64,000 nt of DNA from Roseiarcus sp963764955 (GCA_963764955.1 CAVXVE010000024.1:1-64000), one strand, 5' to 3'; counted from the first letter of the stretch, positions 6,969-15,780 are shown. Translations and numbers: made by a program. Notes: generated from the letters alone by a model not told the origin.

Positions 6969-7613
6969 GTGAAGCTCGCTGCCACAATGGAACTCTGTGC
7001 GTACTGGAACCGGTTGCGCGGCGCGCGCAGCGCGCCCGAGCGCAACGATGTCGACCCCGGCGCGATCCGCGGCGTGCTGGCCGACACGTTCATGCTTGAT
7101 TTCGACGAGAAGCGCGGCTTCCCGTTTCGCATCGCAGGCTCGAGAGCCAACGCGTTTTTCATGAAGGAGCTGAGGGGTCTTTCCTTTCTGGAGCTTTGGC
7201 GGGACTCCGATCGCGGCGAGCTCGATTCGGTTCTGCATTGCGTCGCGGACGAAGCGCAGGCGTTCCTGGTCGGCGCCGAGGCGCGCGCCCCGGGTCTCGG
7301 CTCGGTGGACATCGAGGCCATTCTGCTGCCGCTACGACATCATGGATTGACGCATTCCCGCATCCTGGGCGGGTTCGCCGTCCATGCCGCGCCCGCCTGG
7401 ATCGGCCTCATGGGCGCAGGCCCGATCGCGCTCACCTCGCTGCGCGCGCTCAATTCATCGACACGCCAGGCGCCGCTGCGGGCCGAGACCACGCCGCAGG
7501 CCGAGAGCGCGGCGCTGGCGGAGAGCGCGGCGCCGGCCGGCTTCTCGCTTCGCGAGACGCCCAAGCGCTACAAGCACCTGTTTGTCCATTCCGGCGACCG
7601 CGCCGCGACCTGA
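6969..7613 (+). CDS. PAS_5-family PAS-domain protein
   Basis: About 214 residues from a GTG at 6969, chosen because GGGGA lies five bases upstream. A start at 6897 would add 24 residues lacking family character. The opening ELCAYWNRLRGARSAPERNDVDP... and the following region match the alphaproteobacterial PAS_5 (PF07310) family, which has a single PAS fold spanning about residues 10-150. The C-terminal tail is alanine/glutamate-rich and low-complexity. These proteins are soluble and of unknown signalling output, often paired with PilZ proteins; a PilZ gene follows here. It is the first gene beyond the element's integrase. Confidence 0.7.
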   Translation: MKLAATMELCAYWNRLRGARSAPERNDVDPGAIRGVLADTFMLDFDEKRGFPFRIAGSRANAFFMKELRGLSFLELWRDSDRGELDSVLHCVADEAQAFLVGAEARAPGLGSVDIEAILLPLRHHGLTHSRILGGFAVHAAPAWIGLMGAGPIALTSLRALNSSTRQAPLRAETTPQAESAALAESAAPAGFSLRETPKRYKHLFVHSGDRAAT

Positions 7614-7754
7614 CGTTTGGACAGGCCACGCCGCGTAACAGCGCCTTAATCCCTGCTGCCTATGGTAAGCGGGCTTGCCGGCTTGATTGCAATTCCTTGG
7701 CGCTCTCAATGATCGCGTTCGGCCGGGGCTTGAGAATCCGAGGAGCACGCCGCC

Positions 7755-8366
7755 ATGGGCGCGTTGGCATGGAAAATCGCAGAGCCCGCGCCGGTGGAGC
7801 GGCGCCACGAGCAGCGATTCAAAGTGCGCCTTCTCGGACAATTCATGCGGTCTGACCGCAAGGAGTTCGACTGCGAATCGATCGACGCTTCACCATACGG
7901 CATCGCGTTTTCCTCCGACGCCGGGGTTCAGCCAAACGAGCGCATCGTGGCCTATCTCAACCAGATCGGGCGCGTCGAAGGTCGGGTCGCGCGGATCTTC
8001 AACGGCGGGTTCGCGATCCAGATGAATGTGCCCCCCGCCAAGCGCGACAAGCTTACGACCCAACTGACGTGGCTCGCCAACCGCCAGACGCTGGGCTTGC
8101 CGGAGGACCGGCGCCACGACCGCATCGCGCCGCGCGACCGGTACACGATCCTGACACTTCCAAACGGACGCGAATATACCGCGACCCTGATCGACATCTC
8201 GGTGTCGGGAGCGGCGCTCAACGTCGATTGCGAACCCCCGATCGGCGCGCGCGTCACCGTCGGCTCGACGCCGGCGGAAGTGGTGCGCCACGTCAACTGC
8301 GGAATTGCGGTTGCGTTCTTAAGCCCCCTGCCCCGCGACGAATTCGGCGAGGACACGACGCTCTGA
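7755..8366 (+). CDS. Tandem PilZ-domain protein
   Basis: A 203-residue soluble protein with two PilZ-like halves. The first begins VERRHEQRFKVRLLGQFM and contains ESIDASPYGIAF. The second begins EDRRHDRIAPRDRYTILTL and contains TLIDISVSGAALNV. RxxxR followed later by D/NxSxxG is the c-di-GMP-binding signature. The second half keeps it well (RRHDR and DISVSG), and the first keeps RRHEQR and DASPYG. It is likely a c-di-GMP effector or sensor. It lies 140 bases downstream of the PAS_5 gene on the same strand. Confidence 0.8.
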   Translation: MGALAWKIAEPAPVERRHEQRFKVRLLGQFMRSDRKEFDCESIDASPYGIAFSSDAGVQPNERIVAYLNQIGRVEGRVARIFNGGFAIQMNVPPAKRDKLTTQLTWLANRQTLGLPEDRRHDRIAPRDRYTILTLPNGREYTATLIDISVSGAALNVDCEPPIGARVTVGSTPAEVVRHVNCGIAVAFLSPLPRDEFGEDTTL

Positions 8367-8386
8367 CCGCGGCGCCGCGCGGCGCG

Positions 8387-8926
8387 TCAAGGATCGGAGG
8401 CGATTGGCTTCATCCCCATGGCGAACCGGCGCCAGTTGGCGACGTAACTCATCGCCGCCAGGCGAAGCTTCGCCACCGCCTCCTTGTCCAGCGTGCGGGT
8501 GGCTTTGGCGGGCGACCCCATAATGAGGGAATGGTCGTCGAAGGTCTTGCCCTCGGTCACCAGCGCGCCGGCCCCGACCAGGCATCCGCGGCCGATCCTC
8601 GCGCCATTGAGCACGATCGCGCCCATGCCGATCAGCGAGCCTTCGCCGATCGCGCAGCCATGCAGGATCACGTTATGGCCGATCGTGCACTCTTCGCCGA
8701 TGGCGAGCGGCGACCCCATGTCGGTGTGCAGCGTGCAGGATTCCTGAATGTTGGTGCGCGCCCCGATGGCGATCGGCTCGTTGTCGCCGCGCAGGACCGC
8801 GCCGAACCAGATCCCGACATCGAGCCCAACCACGACATCGCCGATCACGCTTGCGTTGGGCGCGATCCAGTAGAACCCTTCCGGAGGCAGAGTCGGCCGG
8901 CGGCCGTCAATCGAATAGAGCGGCAC
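8387..8926 (-). CDS. Gamma-carbonic anhydrase-family left-handed beta-helix protein
   Basis: This 179-residue protein has the hexapeptide repeats of the left-handed beta-helix (VIGDVVVGLDVGIWFGAVL and so on). It carries the motifs of the gamma-carbonic anhydrase/YrdA group: RGDNEPI, NIQE, and the metal-site histidines in TLHTD, GHNVILHG. The start is GTG, one base beyond the stop of the DUF3126 gene, so the two are coupled. Family members bind zinc or iron as trimers; carbonic anhydrase activity is demonstrated only for some. Confidence 0.85.
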   Translation of the reverse strand: MPLYSIDGRRPTLPPEGFYWIAPNASVIGDVVVGLDVGIWFGAVLRGDNEPIAIGARTNIQESCTLHTDMGSPLAIGEECTIGHNVILHGCAIGEGSLIGMGAIVLNGARIGRGCLVGAGALVTEGKTFDDHSLIMGSPAKATRTLDKEAVAKLRLAAMSYVANWRRFAMGMKPIASDP

Positions 8927-8927
8927 C

Positions 8928-9326
8928 CTATTCCTCGCCGTCGAGATCGACGTCGAGAATCGCCATCTGCAGCGTGTAGCTCGACGCCGTGGGGTCGTCG
9001 GCGGAGATGACGCCGAGAAACTCGGGGCCGTTGTTGAGCTCGACCAAGTCCGTCTTCTGGAGCCGTCCGGCGATGGTCAATTTGTTGTTCTCGAACAGGC
9101 GGCGGAGATAATCCTGCAGCACCGGACGGCCGACCGGCACTTTCATCTCGAACGCGAACGAGCGATCGCCGTCCTCGTCGTCGACCGTGATCGTTCCGAG
9201 CTTGCGCTCGCCGAGCGACACCTCCGCGGCCTCGGCGGACTTTGAACTTGGCGCGACCTGGATCCCTGCCGCGCCAAAGGAGCGGCGCAGGAATTCACGC
9301 AGTTTGACGATCTCGCCTTTGTCCAT
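8928..9326 (-). CDS. DUF3126-family protein with an internal duplication
   Basis: Translation from the ATG at 9326 (MDKGEIVKLREFLRRSFG) gives 132 residues; the longer reading to 9413 adds residues without family character. DUF3126 proteins are small alphaproteobacterial proteins of unknown function. Here the unit appears twice. Residues 3-60 (EIVKLREFLRRSFG ... DDEDGDRSFAFEMKV) and residues 68-132 (LQDYLRRLFENNKL ... ADDPTASSYTLQMAILDVDL) share the same order of a YLRR/FLRR helix, a polar strand and an acidic turn. It is just upstream of and coupled to the carbonic-anhydrase-like gene. Confidence 0.75.
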   Translation of the reverse strand: MDKGEIVKLREFLRRSFGAAGIQVAPSSKSAEAAEVSLGERKLGTITVDDEDGDRSFAFEMKVPVGRPVLQDYLRRLFENNKLTIAGRLQKTDLVELNNGPEFLGVISADDPTASSYTLQMAILDVDLDGEE

Positions 9327-9458
9327 GATTTCTCCCCGGCTCGCGAGCGCGCGGCGAGGCTTGGCACGAAGAGCCGCGGCGTTGCAATATGCCAAATCGC
9401 CGGTGATGCCCATTTTTCGGGGCGCGAGACTTGGCGCAGCTGCGTCAGGGCGTCGTTC

Positions 9459-10289
9459 TTAAGCCTCGAGCGCCTTGTCGGCGAGGATCTGGTTCATGTC
9501 GCGCGAGGGCTCCGCGCAGCCCGCTTCGCCAACGATGCGCGCGGGAACGCCTGCGACCGTCTTGTTGTGAGGCACCGGCTGAAGCACCACCGACCCGGCC
9601 GCGACGCGCGCGCAATAGCCGATCTCGATGTTGCCGAGGATCTTCGCTCCCGCGCCGATCAGCACGCCATGACGGATCTTGGGGTGCCGGTCGCCGGTCT
9701 CTTTGCCGGTGCCGCCAAGGGTCACGCCCTGCAGGATCGAGACATTGTCCTCGATCACCGTCGTCTCGCCGACCACGAGGCTGGTCGAATGATCGAGGAA
9801 AACGCCCTTGCCGATGCGCGCGGCCGGGTTGATGTCGACGCCAAACGCCGCCGAGACGACACTCTGCAGCATCAAGGCGAAATCGCGTTTCCCGGCCTTC
9901 AAGAGCCAATGAGACAGACGATAGGCCTGCAGCGCCTGGAAGCCTTTGAAATAGAGCAAAGGCTCGATCATCCTGAGACACGCCGGATCGCGGTCGGCGA
10001 CCGCCATGATGTCGGCGCGGAACGCTTCGCCGATCGAAGGGTCGCGCGCGATCGCCTCGGCGAAAGTCTGCCGGATCAGCGCGGCCGGAAGGTCGCGATG
10101 ATCGAGCCGCGAGGCGACACGGTGCGACACCGCCCCTTCGAGCGTGTCGTGATTAAGGATGTTGACGGCAAGAAAGAGAGCGAGCTCCGGCTCGCGCCGG
10201 ATCGCCTCCTCCGCTTCCTGCCGGATGCGCGCGAATAGCGGATCATTGCCGGCGAGGCCGACGACGCGAGCGTTCAAACCTTGCGCCAC
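9459..10289 (-). CDS. cysE: Serine O-acetyltransferase
   Basis: CysE makes O-acetylserine from serine and acetyl-CoA, the committed step of cysteine synthesis. The 276-residue protein has the N-terminal helical domain (about 1-150) and a C-terminal left-handed beta-helix with the family motifs DINPAARIGKGVFLDH, VVGETTVIEDNVSILQ and GGTGKETGDRHPKI, including the catalytic His in FLDHSTS and the Asp/His pair of the active site. The GTG start at 10289 follows GGGAG six bases away. It is monocistronic as far as seen. Confidence 0.95.
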   Translation of the reverse strand: MAQGLNARVVGLAGNDPLFARIRQEAEEAIRREPELALFLAVNILNHDTLEGAVSHRVASRLDHRDLPAALIRQTFAEAIARDPSIGEAFRADIMAVADRDPACLRMIEPLLYFKGFQALQAYRLSHWLLKAGKRDFALMLQSVVSAAFGVDINPAARIGKGVFLDHSTSLVVGETTVIEDNVSILQGVTLGGTGKETGDRHPKIRHGVLIGAGAKILGNIEIGYCARVAAGSVVLQPVPHNKTVAGVPARIVGEAGCAEPSRDMNQILADKALEA

Positions 10290-10427
10290 GACGAACTCCC
10301 AAACTCGACTGGCCGAGGGGGCAGTTTAGCACAGGGCGCGACGGAGGCGAAGACCGCCTTCCGCGCGTTCACTCCCCCGCTGCCGGTGTCCTGGAGCCTG
10401 GCTGTCGAATAGACGCGCCGCCCTCGC

Positions 10428-10742
10428 TCAGGGGCAGTCCGTCGCCCGATGGGTGACGCTATTGCCATCGCTGTCCGTCCGCGTGACGCTTCGGCTGCTG
10501 CAGGGGGGAGGCCCTGGCGGGGCGACGACTACCGGTCCAGGCGCGGGCCCCGGTCCAGAAGTGACGCCGCCGATAATGCCGCCAGCCGCGCCCCCGACCG
10601 CCGCGCCGACCGGCCCGCCGACCACTGCGCCCGCGACCGCACCGCCGGCCGCGCCAGTCACGGCGCCGCCAGCGTCCGCCAGAGCCAGGGTGGGCAGACT
10701 GGCGATTGCCAGAGCTGAAAGTCCGATGATCACGCCACGCAT
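10428..10742 (-). CDS. Exported glycine-zipper small protein
   Basis: A 104-residue protein with a signal peptide (MRGVIIGLSALAIASLPTLA, cleavage after ALADA). It is followed by a glycine-zipper region of GxxxG/AxxxG repeats (about residues 25-65), a proline-rich linker and a Cys-containing tail (SRSVTRTDSDGNSVTHRATD). Such proteins sit in the periplasm or outer membrane and may oligomerise through the zipper; the role is unknown. It is a single gene with its own promoter region towards 10750-10930. Confidence 0.7.
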   Translation of the reverse strand: MRGVIIGLSALAIASLPTLALADAGGAVTGAAGGAVAGAVVGGPVGAAVGGAAGGIIGGVTSGPGPAPGPVVVAPPGPPPCSSRSVTRTDSDGNSVTHRATDCP

Positions 10743-10937
10743 GATATCCTCCTCGATTCAGGTCTAGAGACGAGAAGCAACGCGTGGTAGAAAGAATAGT
10801 TCCGAAAAGCTGGTCGTGTGACACGAGCAGAACGGCCCGGGCGTCAAACGGTAAGTCCGTCGTGGGCTGGATGGAACAACAACGGCTGCTCGATTGTTAT
10901 GTTTACCCTATGGTTCGCCTAACGCCGGGATAGATGA

Positions 10938-11123
10938 ATGCGCCTGTTACTCGCCCTGATCATCATTATTTATCTGGTCGGAGTCGGCGTTGTCCTTTCG
11001 CCGGTCATTCGATCCGGATGGAATAGCGACACCGCGTCAGTCCTGACGGACCATGTCGTGCAGGCGCTGCCTGACGCGCTCGCGTGGCCGGTCAGAGCCG
11101 TGCACGCTTTCGCCGGCTCCTGA
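10938..11123 (+). CDS. Small single-span membrane protein (61 residues)
   Basis: It begins MRLLLALIIIIYLVGVGVVL, a strong N-terminal membrane span or uncleaved signal anchor, followed by a polar tail ending LPDALAWPVRAVHAFAG. Proteins of this size with the motif SPVIR-W and WPVRA recur in Hyphomicrobiales. The function is unknown. It is divergent from the glycine-zipper gene and convergent with the cytochrome b561 gene. Confidence 0.6.
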   Translation: MRLLLALIIIIYLVGVGVVLSPVIRSGWNSDTASVLTDHVVQALPDALAWPVRAVHAFAGS

Positions 11124-11135
11124 GCGTCCGGACGA

Positions 11136-11717
11136 TCATGATCGCGCGCTGTTCGAGGCCGGCCGATAGCCCGGCCACATCCGCGTCAGCACGGAGTCGC
11201 GCTTGATCGCCGCGTGCCAGACGACGCCGCCGAGATGCGCGGCCAGCACGAACCCAATCACCCACGCGAGCAGGAAGTGCGCTGAGCTCCCCGCCGCTCG
11301 CAGCGCCGGATTCTTTGGCAGAAGCATGGGAAAGGAAAAGAGGCCGAACCAGGGAACCTCAAAGCCGGCGCCGGTCGACTGCACGTAGCCGCTGACCGGC
11401 ATCGCGATCATCAAGGCGTAAAGCGCCATATGCGCGGAACGCGCCGCGGCGTGGGTCAGCCGGCCAAGCGGCTCGGCGTAGGCGGGCGCGCCGACAACGA
11501 GGCGCCACACGATGCGCAGCGCGACCAGGCAGAGAACGGTCATGCCTATCGATTTATGGACAAACAGCAACTCGGATCGCACCCCTTTGCGAGGCAAGAG
11601 CGCCACCGAAACTCCCAGCGGCAGCGCGACAAGGATGAGCGCGGCCATGAGCCAGTGAAGCGCGCGCAGGCCGGGATTGTAGACCAGCCTCGCACGGGGA
11701 GGCGGAACGACTTTCAT
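11136..11717 (-). CDS. Cytochrome b561-family protein
   Basis: A 193-residue di-heme membrane protein starting at the ATG at 11717, which follows GGAGGG by seven bases. A much longer upstream extension of the frame has no family character. Four membrane spans are visible, with heme-ligand histidines at the expected places: ALHWLMAALIL in helix 1, LLFVHKSIGM in helix 2, and AHMALYALMI plus AHFLLAWVIGFVLAAHLGG in the C-terminal helices. CybB-like proteins oxidise quinol or pass electrons to periplasmic acceptors; the partner is unknown. It follows the cyclase-family gene on the same strand. Confidence 0.85.
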   Translation of the reverse strand: MKVVPPPRARLVYNPGLRALHWLMAALILVALPLGVSVALLPRKGVRSELLFVHKSIGMTVLCLVALRIVWRLVVGAPAYAEPLGRLTHAAARSAHMALYALMIAMPVSGYVQSTGAGFEVPWFGLFSFPMLLPKNPALRAAGSSAHFLLAWVIGFVLAAHLGGVVWHAAIKRDSVLTRMWPGYRPASNSARS

Positions 11718-11769
11718 GCAGCGGCCCTCCGAAGCCGGCGCGACGGATTCGCTCCGCAAAGCGACGATC

Positions 11770-12564
11770 TTAAGGCTGATCGTTTCCGGGGTCGTCGATG
11801 ATCGCCACCGCCCTGGTCCAGCCCGCCGAGGCGCGCTCGATCTTTGTCGGGAAGCAACAGACTGAAAAGCCGGTCGGCGGCAGCGACTCGAGGTTGTGCA
11901 GCTTCTCGATATGGCAATAGCCGATGTGGCGGCCGGCCTTATGGCCCTCCCAGATGAGCGAGGCGTCATGCGTCTCAGCGTATCGCCTGGCCGTATGCAC
12001 GAAGGGCGCGTCCCAGCTCCAGCCGTCGGTCCCGGTGACCCGGACGCCCTGCTTGAGGAGATACAGCGTCGCCTCGGCGCCCATGCCGCAGCCCGCAGCG
12101 ACATAGTCGGGGCGGCCGTATTTCAGGCCGGCGCTCGTATTGACGACAACGATATCGAGAGGTTTGAGCGCATGGCCAATGCGCTCAAGCTCGGCGTCGA
12201 CGTCGGCGGCGGTCGCCACGTAGCCGTCGGCAAAATGACGGAAGTCGAGTTTCACCCCAGGCTGAAAGCACCACTCGAGCGGGATCTCGTCGATTGTCCA
12301 GGCGCGTTCGCCTTCGTTCATGCTCGGATGGTAGTGCCATGGCGCGTCGAGATGGGTGCCGTTGTGAGTCGTGAGTTGCACGCGTTCGACCGCCCATCCC
12401 TGCCCGTCCGGCAAGTCCTCTCTCTTAAGGCCCGGGAAGAACGGCAGGATTTGCGGCAGACTCTGCTGATGATCGATGTACTCGATCTTGGGCCCAAGCC
12501 CGGGCGGATCGGCAGGCACGTCGTTCTGCAGCGGCGCCGAAATGTCGATGAAGCGTCGAGCCAT
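11770..12564 (-). CDS. Cyclase-family (KynB-like) metal hydrolase
   Basis: A 264-residue protein of PF04199, the family of arylformamidase KynB and isatin hydrolase. The metal-binding signature HNGTHLDAPWHY is intact (HxGTHxDxPxH form). The start at 12564 (MARRFIDISAPLQNDVP) is set by AGGAGG five bases upstream, and the in-frame sequence before it looks non-coding. KynB proteins are usually shorter (about 210). No kynurenine genes are nearby, so the substrate is unknown; formamide, lactone or isatin-like substrates are all possible. Confidence 0.8.
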   Translation of the reverse strand: MARRFIDISAPLQNDVPADPPGLGPKIEYIDHQQSLPQILPFFPGLKREDLPDGQGWAVERVQLTTHNGTHLDAPWHYHPSMNEGERAWTIDEIPLEWCFQPGVKLDFRHFADGYVATAADVDAELERIGHALKPLDIVVVNTSAGLKYGRPDYVAAGCGMGAEATLYLLKQGVRVTGTDGWSWDAPFVHTARRYAETHDASLIWEGHKAGRHIGYCHIEKLHNLESLPPTGFSVCCFPTKIERASAGWTRAVAIIDDPGNDQP

Positions 12565-12608
12565 GCGTTCCTCCTGTCTCTTCTCGCGCGCCTGAAATGC
12601 GCGCGACA

Positions 12609-12824
12609 TTATTCCTTCCGCGCAGCCCGCCGCGCCCCGCGCAATACGCTCGCGACAAGCGTCGCCGGCAACGCCAGCGTCAGCGCGAGGCCGACGACCC
12701 ATGGCGGCGCTGCGCCCGAAAGCGCGAGTGCGCTGATGAGGGCGACCGCGCAAAGGATGGTGGCCGCCAGAAGCTCATCATCGACGAACAGGTCGATCAG
12801 TTGCTTGACGACTGCGCCGATCAT
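12609..12824 (-). CDS. Small two-span membrane protein coupled to the COG4280-like gene
   Basis: From the ATG at 12824 (MIGAVVKQLIDLFVDDELLA) the product is 71 residues with two hydrophobic segments (ATILCAVALISALAL and WVVGLALTLALPATLVASV) and a basic tail. The start overlaps the stop of the preceding membrane-protein gene as ATGA, which decides this start and implies coupling. It may be a partner subunit of that transporter-like protein; there is no direct evidence of function. Confidence 0.6.
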   Translation of the reverse strand: MIGAVVKQLIDLFVDDELLAATILCAVALISALALSGAAPPWVVGLALTLALPATLVASVLRGARRAARKE

Positions 12825-13567
12825 GCAGGCGACGCCGCTCTTGGCTTGAGGAGAATAACCAGGCTCGAGGCGACCGCCAGGAACAGCGCGATAAACGCAA
12901 GGATCGCGACGTCGCCGCCCGGCCATGCGACGCCGAGGCTTTCGCCGGTCCAGAACAGGCCGAAGGCCGAGAGCATGATTCCGACCGCGAATTTGAGCGT
13001 ATTTTCGGGGACGCGCGCGAGAGGCCGATGGACCGCCGCGCCTATGGCCGCGACCACGACACAGGCCGCCAGCGCGCCCGCGCTCGCCAGCCCAAGAAGC
13101 CCGCGGCCCGCCCCGATCGCGATGACAATGAACGTGACCTCGATCCCCTCCAGCAACACGGCCTTGAAGGCGGTTGCCCCGGCGATCCAGTCCAACCCGT
13201 TCGACCGCCGCTCTGGGGCTTCAGTCAATGCGCGCGTCTCGCGCGCGAAGGCAGCGTCCTCGTCGTGCAAAGCGATGATTCCGACCGCCCGCAGGATCGC
13301 CTTGCGCAGCCAGCGCAAGCCGAACATGAGCAGCAGGACGCCGACCGCGAACTGCAGGGCATGAAGCGGAACGGCGCCCAGCAGCGGCCCGAGGGCGACG
13401 ACGATCAGCGCAAGCGCTACGAGGGCGGCCGCGGCGCCGGTGAGCGCCGGGCGCCAGCCGCGCGCGAGCCCGACGGCGAGCACGATGGTCAGCGCCTCGA
13501 CCGCCTCAACGAATGAGGCGACGAACGCGGCGCCCGCGACCGAGATGATCGTCGTCAGGTTGGGCAT
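12821..13567 (-). CDS. COG4280-like integral membrane protein (FTR1-like fold possible)
   Basis: A 248-residue protein with about seven membrane spans. Two similar halves each carry a Glu-rich intramembrane motif, ASFVEAVEALTIVLAVG near residue 18 and VLLEGIEVTFIVIAIG near residue 145, resembling the E-x-x-E iron-binding motifs of FTR1-type permeases. A metal-ion transporter role is therefore an inference. It is followed by an overlapping small membrane-protein gene. Confidence 0.65.
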   Translation of the reverse strand: MPNLTTIISVAGAAFVASFVEAVEALTIVLAVGLARGWRPALTGAAAALVALALIVVALGPLLGAVPLHALQFAVGVLLLMFGLRWLRKAILRAVGIIALHDEDAAFARETRALTEAPERRSNGLDWIAGATAFKAVLLEGIEVTFIVIAIGAGRGLLGLASAGALAACVVVAAIGAAVHRPLARVPENTLKFAVGIMLSAFGLFWTGESLGVAWPGGDVAILAFIALFLAVASSLVILLKPRAASPA

Positions 13568-13594
13568 CGCGAGATCCTGAGTGTCGAGCGCCAG

Positions 13595-14209
13595 TCAGCT
13601 CGTGCGCCGGGCCAGCGAAAGCCACAAGCCTCCGCCAATGAGGACCGTTCCCGAGAGCCGTCCAAGCAATTTGACGCGCGACGGCTTCATGAACCAGGCG
13701 CGACCCATTCCGGCCGCGACGGCCCACGCGCAATCAGACGCGCCGGCAATGATGACCGAGGCGACGCACATCGCCGCAAGCTGCGGCCCCGCGGGCAGAC
13801 GCGGATCAATGAACTGCGGCAGGAAGGCGGTGAAGAAGACGATCGTTTTGGGGTTGGAGAGCGCGACGAGGAGGCCGCGCAGGAAGCGCGCGCGCCCGCT
13901 GTCCCTCAGCCGCTCGCTTTCCTCGCCCGCATGGCGCCACGCCTGCACGCCGAGCCATATGAGATAGGCGGCGCCGGTCCAGCGCAGCGCGTTGAACAAC
14001 AGGTCCGCGTGCGCGTGCACCCAGCTGAGACATAGCGCGATCGTCGCCAGTAACAGGGCGTTGCCAAGGGTCGTGCCCGCGACCGTTGTCAGCGCGGCGC
14101 GCACGCCGCGCGTAGCGCCGGTCGAGATGACAAGGGTGACGATCGGTCCCGGCGCGATGATCAGGACAACCGTGATCAGGAGAAAGGCGGTGAAAAGCTC
14201 GACGTTCAT
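13595..14209 (-). CDS. LysE-family amino-acid exporter
   Basis: A 204-residue inner-membrane protein with six hydrophobic segments. It has the LysE/RhtB signature near the N-terminus (IIAPGPIVTLVISTGATRGVRA) and the mid-protein motif FLRGLLVALSNPKTIVFF. Length and motifs match amino-acid or homoserine-lactone exporters. The substrate cannot be read from sequence. It lies between the COG4280-like gene and the broken TauE/SafE gene on the same strand. Confidence 0.88.
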   Translation of the reverse strand: MNVELFTAFLLITVVLIIAPGPIVTLVISTGATRGVRAALTTVAGTTLGNALLLATIALCLSWVHAHADLLFNALRWTGAAYLIWLGVQAWRHAGEESERLRDSGRARFLRGLLVALSNPKTIVFFTAFLPQFIDPRLPAGPQLAAMCVASVIIAGASDCAWAVAAGMGRAWFMKPSRVKLLGRLSGTVLIGGGLWLSLARRTS

Positions 14210-14239
14210 GTCTCATTCCCTCCGCTCGCATCTCTAACC

Positions 14240-14986
14240 CTAGCGGGCCGTCCAGAACAGTCCGATGGTGAGCGCGAGGCCGATGGCGACGACGGCGAGC
14301 TTCAACAGCTTCTCATTGACGCGTCTCAGCATGAACGCGCCCGCCCAGCCGCCGAACGACGCGCCGATCGCGGTCACGATCGCCTGCAGCCAATGCACGT
14401 CCCCGGAAAAAGACGAAGATCGCCACCGCCGAGGCGTTGATCACGCCGGCGAGAATGCTCTTCGCCGCCCCCGCATTGCGCACCGCGACGCCGGTCATGG
14501 TCAGCGCGGCCATCATCATGAGCCCGATGCCGCCGCCGAAATATCCGCCGTAGACGGTGATGCCAAACTGCATGGCGCCGATCGCCCATGGCGGCGGACG
14601 CGCTTCGCTCGCCTCCACGCTTTGGCGAAAAAACTGCCCCAGGCGAAAAGCGCGGTCGCGAACAGGACGAGCTAGGGGACGAGGCGCGCGAACAAAGCCG
14701 CGGGCGTCGCCAGAAGGACCAGGGCGCCGAGACCGCCGCCGATCAGGCTGATGGCGAACATCGTCCGCATCGTCAGTCCGGCAGGGCCTTTGGCGTCGGC
14801 CCGGCCGGTGACGCCGGTCACGAGCTGCGCCGGAAAGAGCGCCACGGTCGAGGTGATGTTGGCTGCGCGCGCGTCCATGCCGGTCAGCATCAGCGACGGG
14901 AACGTGATGAACGAGCCGCCGCCGGCCAGCGCATTCTGCGCTCCCGCCCACATCGAGGCGACGAATAAGACAAATAACGCCGTCAT
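14240..14986 (-). pseudogene. TauE/SafE-family sulfite/anion exporter, three lesions
   Basis: From the ATG at 14986 (MTALFVLFVASMWAGAQNAL) the protein reads as a TauE/SafE permease with the GGGSFITFPSLML motif. It meets a TAG at 14672-14674 where the context (RLVP-stop-LVLFATALFAWG) suggests a lost TGG. At the A6 run 14628-14633 the frame shifts into FFRQSVEASEARPPP and the second family motif YGGYFGGGIGLMMMAAL. At the A5 run 14407-14411 it shifts again into GDVHWLQAIVTAIGASFGG and ends at 14240. Assembled across the lesions it has the normal length of about 248 residues. Homopolymer shifts could be read errors; the nonsense codon could not be an indel. Confidence 0.8.
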
Positions 14987-15172
14987 AAAGCGAACCGCCC
15001 GCGCTCTGCCCCTGCGCAGACTACGCGCCGTGGGGCGATAACGAGAAACTCGACGCATGCCGATCAAGACGATCCCGCAGCCCGAGCAGGCGCAGGCGAG
15101 GCGTTCGGATAAAGCCGCTGGCGCAGAGGACCGCCCGACGCTAGCTTAGCCCGACGCAGGATCGATCCGGAC

Positions 15173-15730
15173 ATGCCAGGGAACCTCGACATCACCGGCT
15201 ACGCCATTGTCTCCGACGACGACAAGATCGCCGGCGCCGATGGCCTGACGCCGGCCTCGCTGCGCAACCCGAAGGACTGGGAACTCTACCAGCGCGCGCA
15301 GGAGCTTGCGAGCGTCGTCGTGTTCGCGCGCCGCAGCCACGAACTCGAGCCGAACGTCCACAAGACCCCGCGTCTTGTCGTTTCGCGCGAGGCCGCGGGA
15401 CTCGAGCAGCGCCCGGACGGCTGGTGGTGGGACCCGAGGCGCACGACCTGGGAGGAAGTCGCGGCGCGCGTGCTGCCGGCGGGGGGCCGCGTCGCCGTAG
15501 GCGGCGGCCAGGTGGTGTTCGATCTTTTTCTCATGATCGGCTTTGACGGATTTCATCTGTCGCGCGCGCATGGGGTCAAACTCCCGGGCGGACGCTCCGT
15601 CTTTTCCGCCTGCGACGCGGGCGTCTCTGCCGCAACGGTGCTTGAACAGCACGGCCTCAGCCTCACGAAGACGATCCCGCTCGACCCTGCGCAGGGGGTC
15701 GAAATGACGATCTGGCGCCGCGCGGCTTGA
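15173..15730 (+). CDS. RibD C-terminal/DHFR-like reductase domain protein
   Basis: A 185-residue protein with the dihydrofolate-reductase-like fold seen in RibD C-terminal-domain proteins. It has an N-terminal strand (TGYAIVSDDDKIAGADG), a central VVFARRSHELEPN and the late nucleotide-binding segment VAVGGGQVVFDLFL. Such stand-alone proteins are NADPH-dependent reductases of mostly unknown substrate; a riboflavin role is unlikely because no rib genes are near. The gene is alone on the plus strand and followed by a dispersed palindromic repeat. Confidence 0.65.
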   Translation: MPGNLDITGYAIVSDDDKIAGADGLTPASLRNPKDWELYQRAQELASVVVFARRSHELEPNVHKTPRLVVSREAAGLEQRPDGWWWDPRRTTWEEVAARVLPAGGRVAVGGGQVVFDLFLMIGFDGFHLSRAHGVKLPGGRSVFSACDAGVSAATVLEQHGLSLTKTIPLDPAQGVEMTIWRRAA

Positions 15731-15780
15731 GCAGCACTCGTTCGCCGAACCGGAGCACAATTGTCCTCGGGTCGCACCCG

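Noticed and set aside
11896..12849. Plus-strand 317-residue frame across the cyclase-family gene
   Set aside because: It is antisense to a well-supported gene with a metal-binding signature and has no family character.
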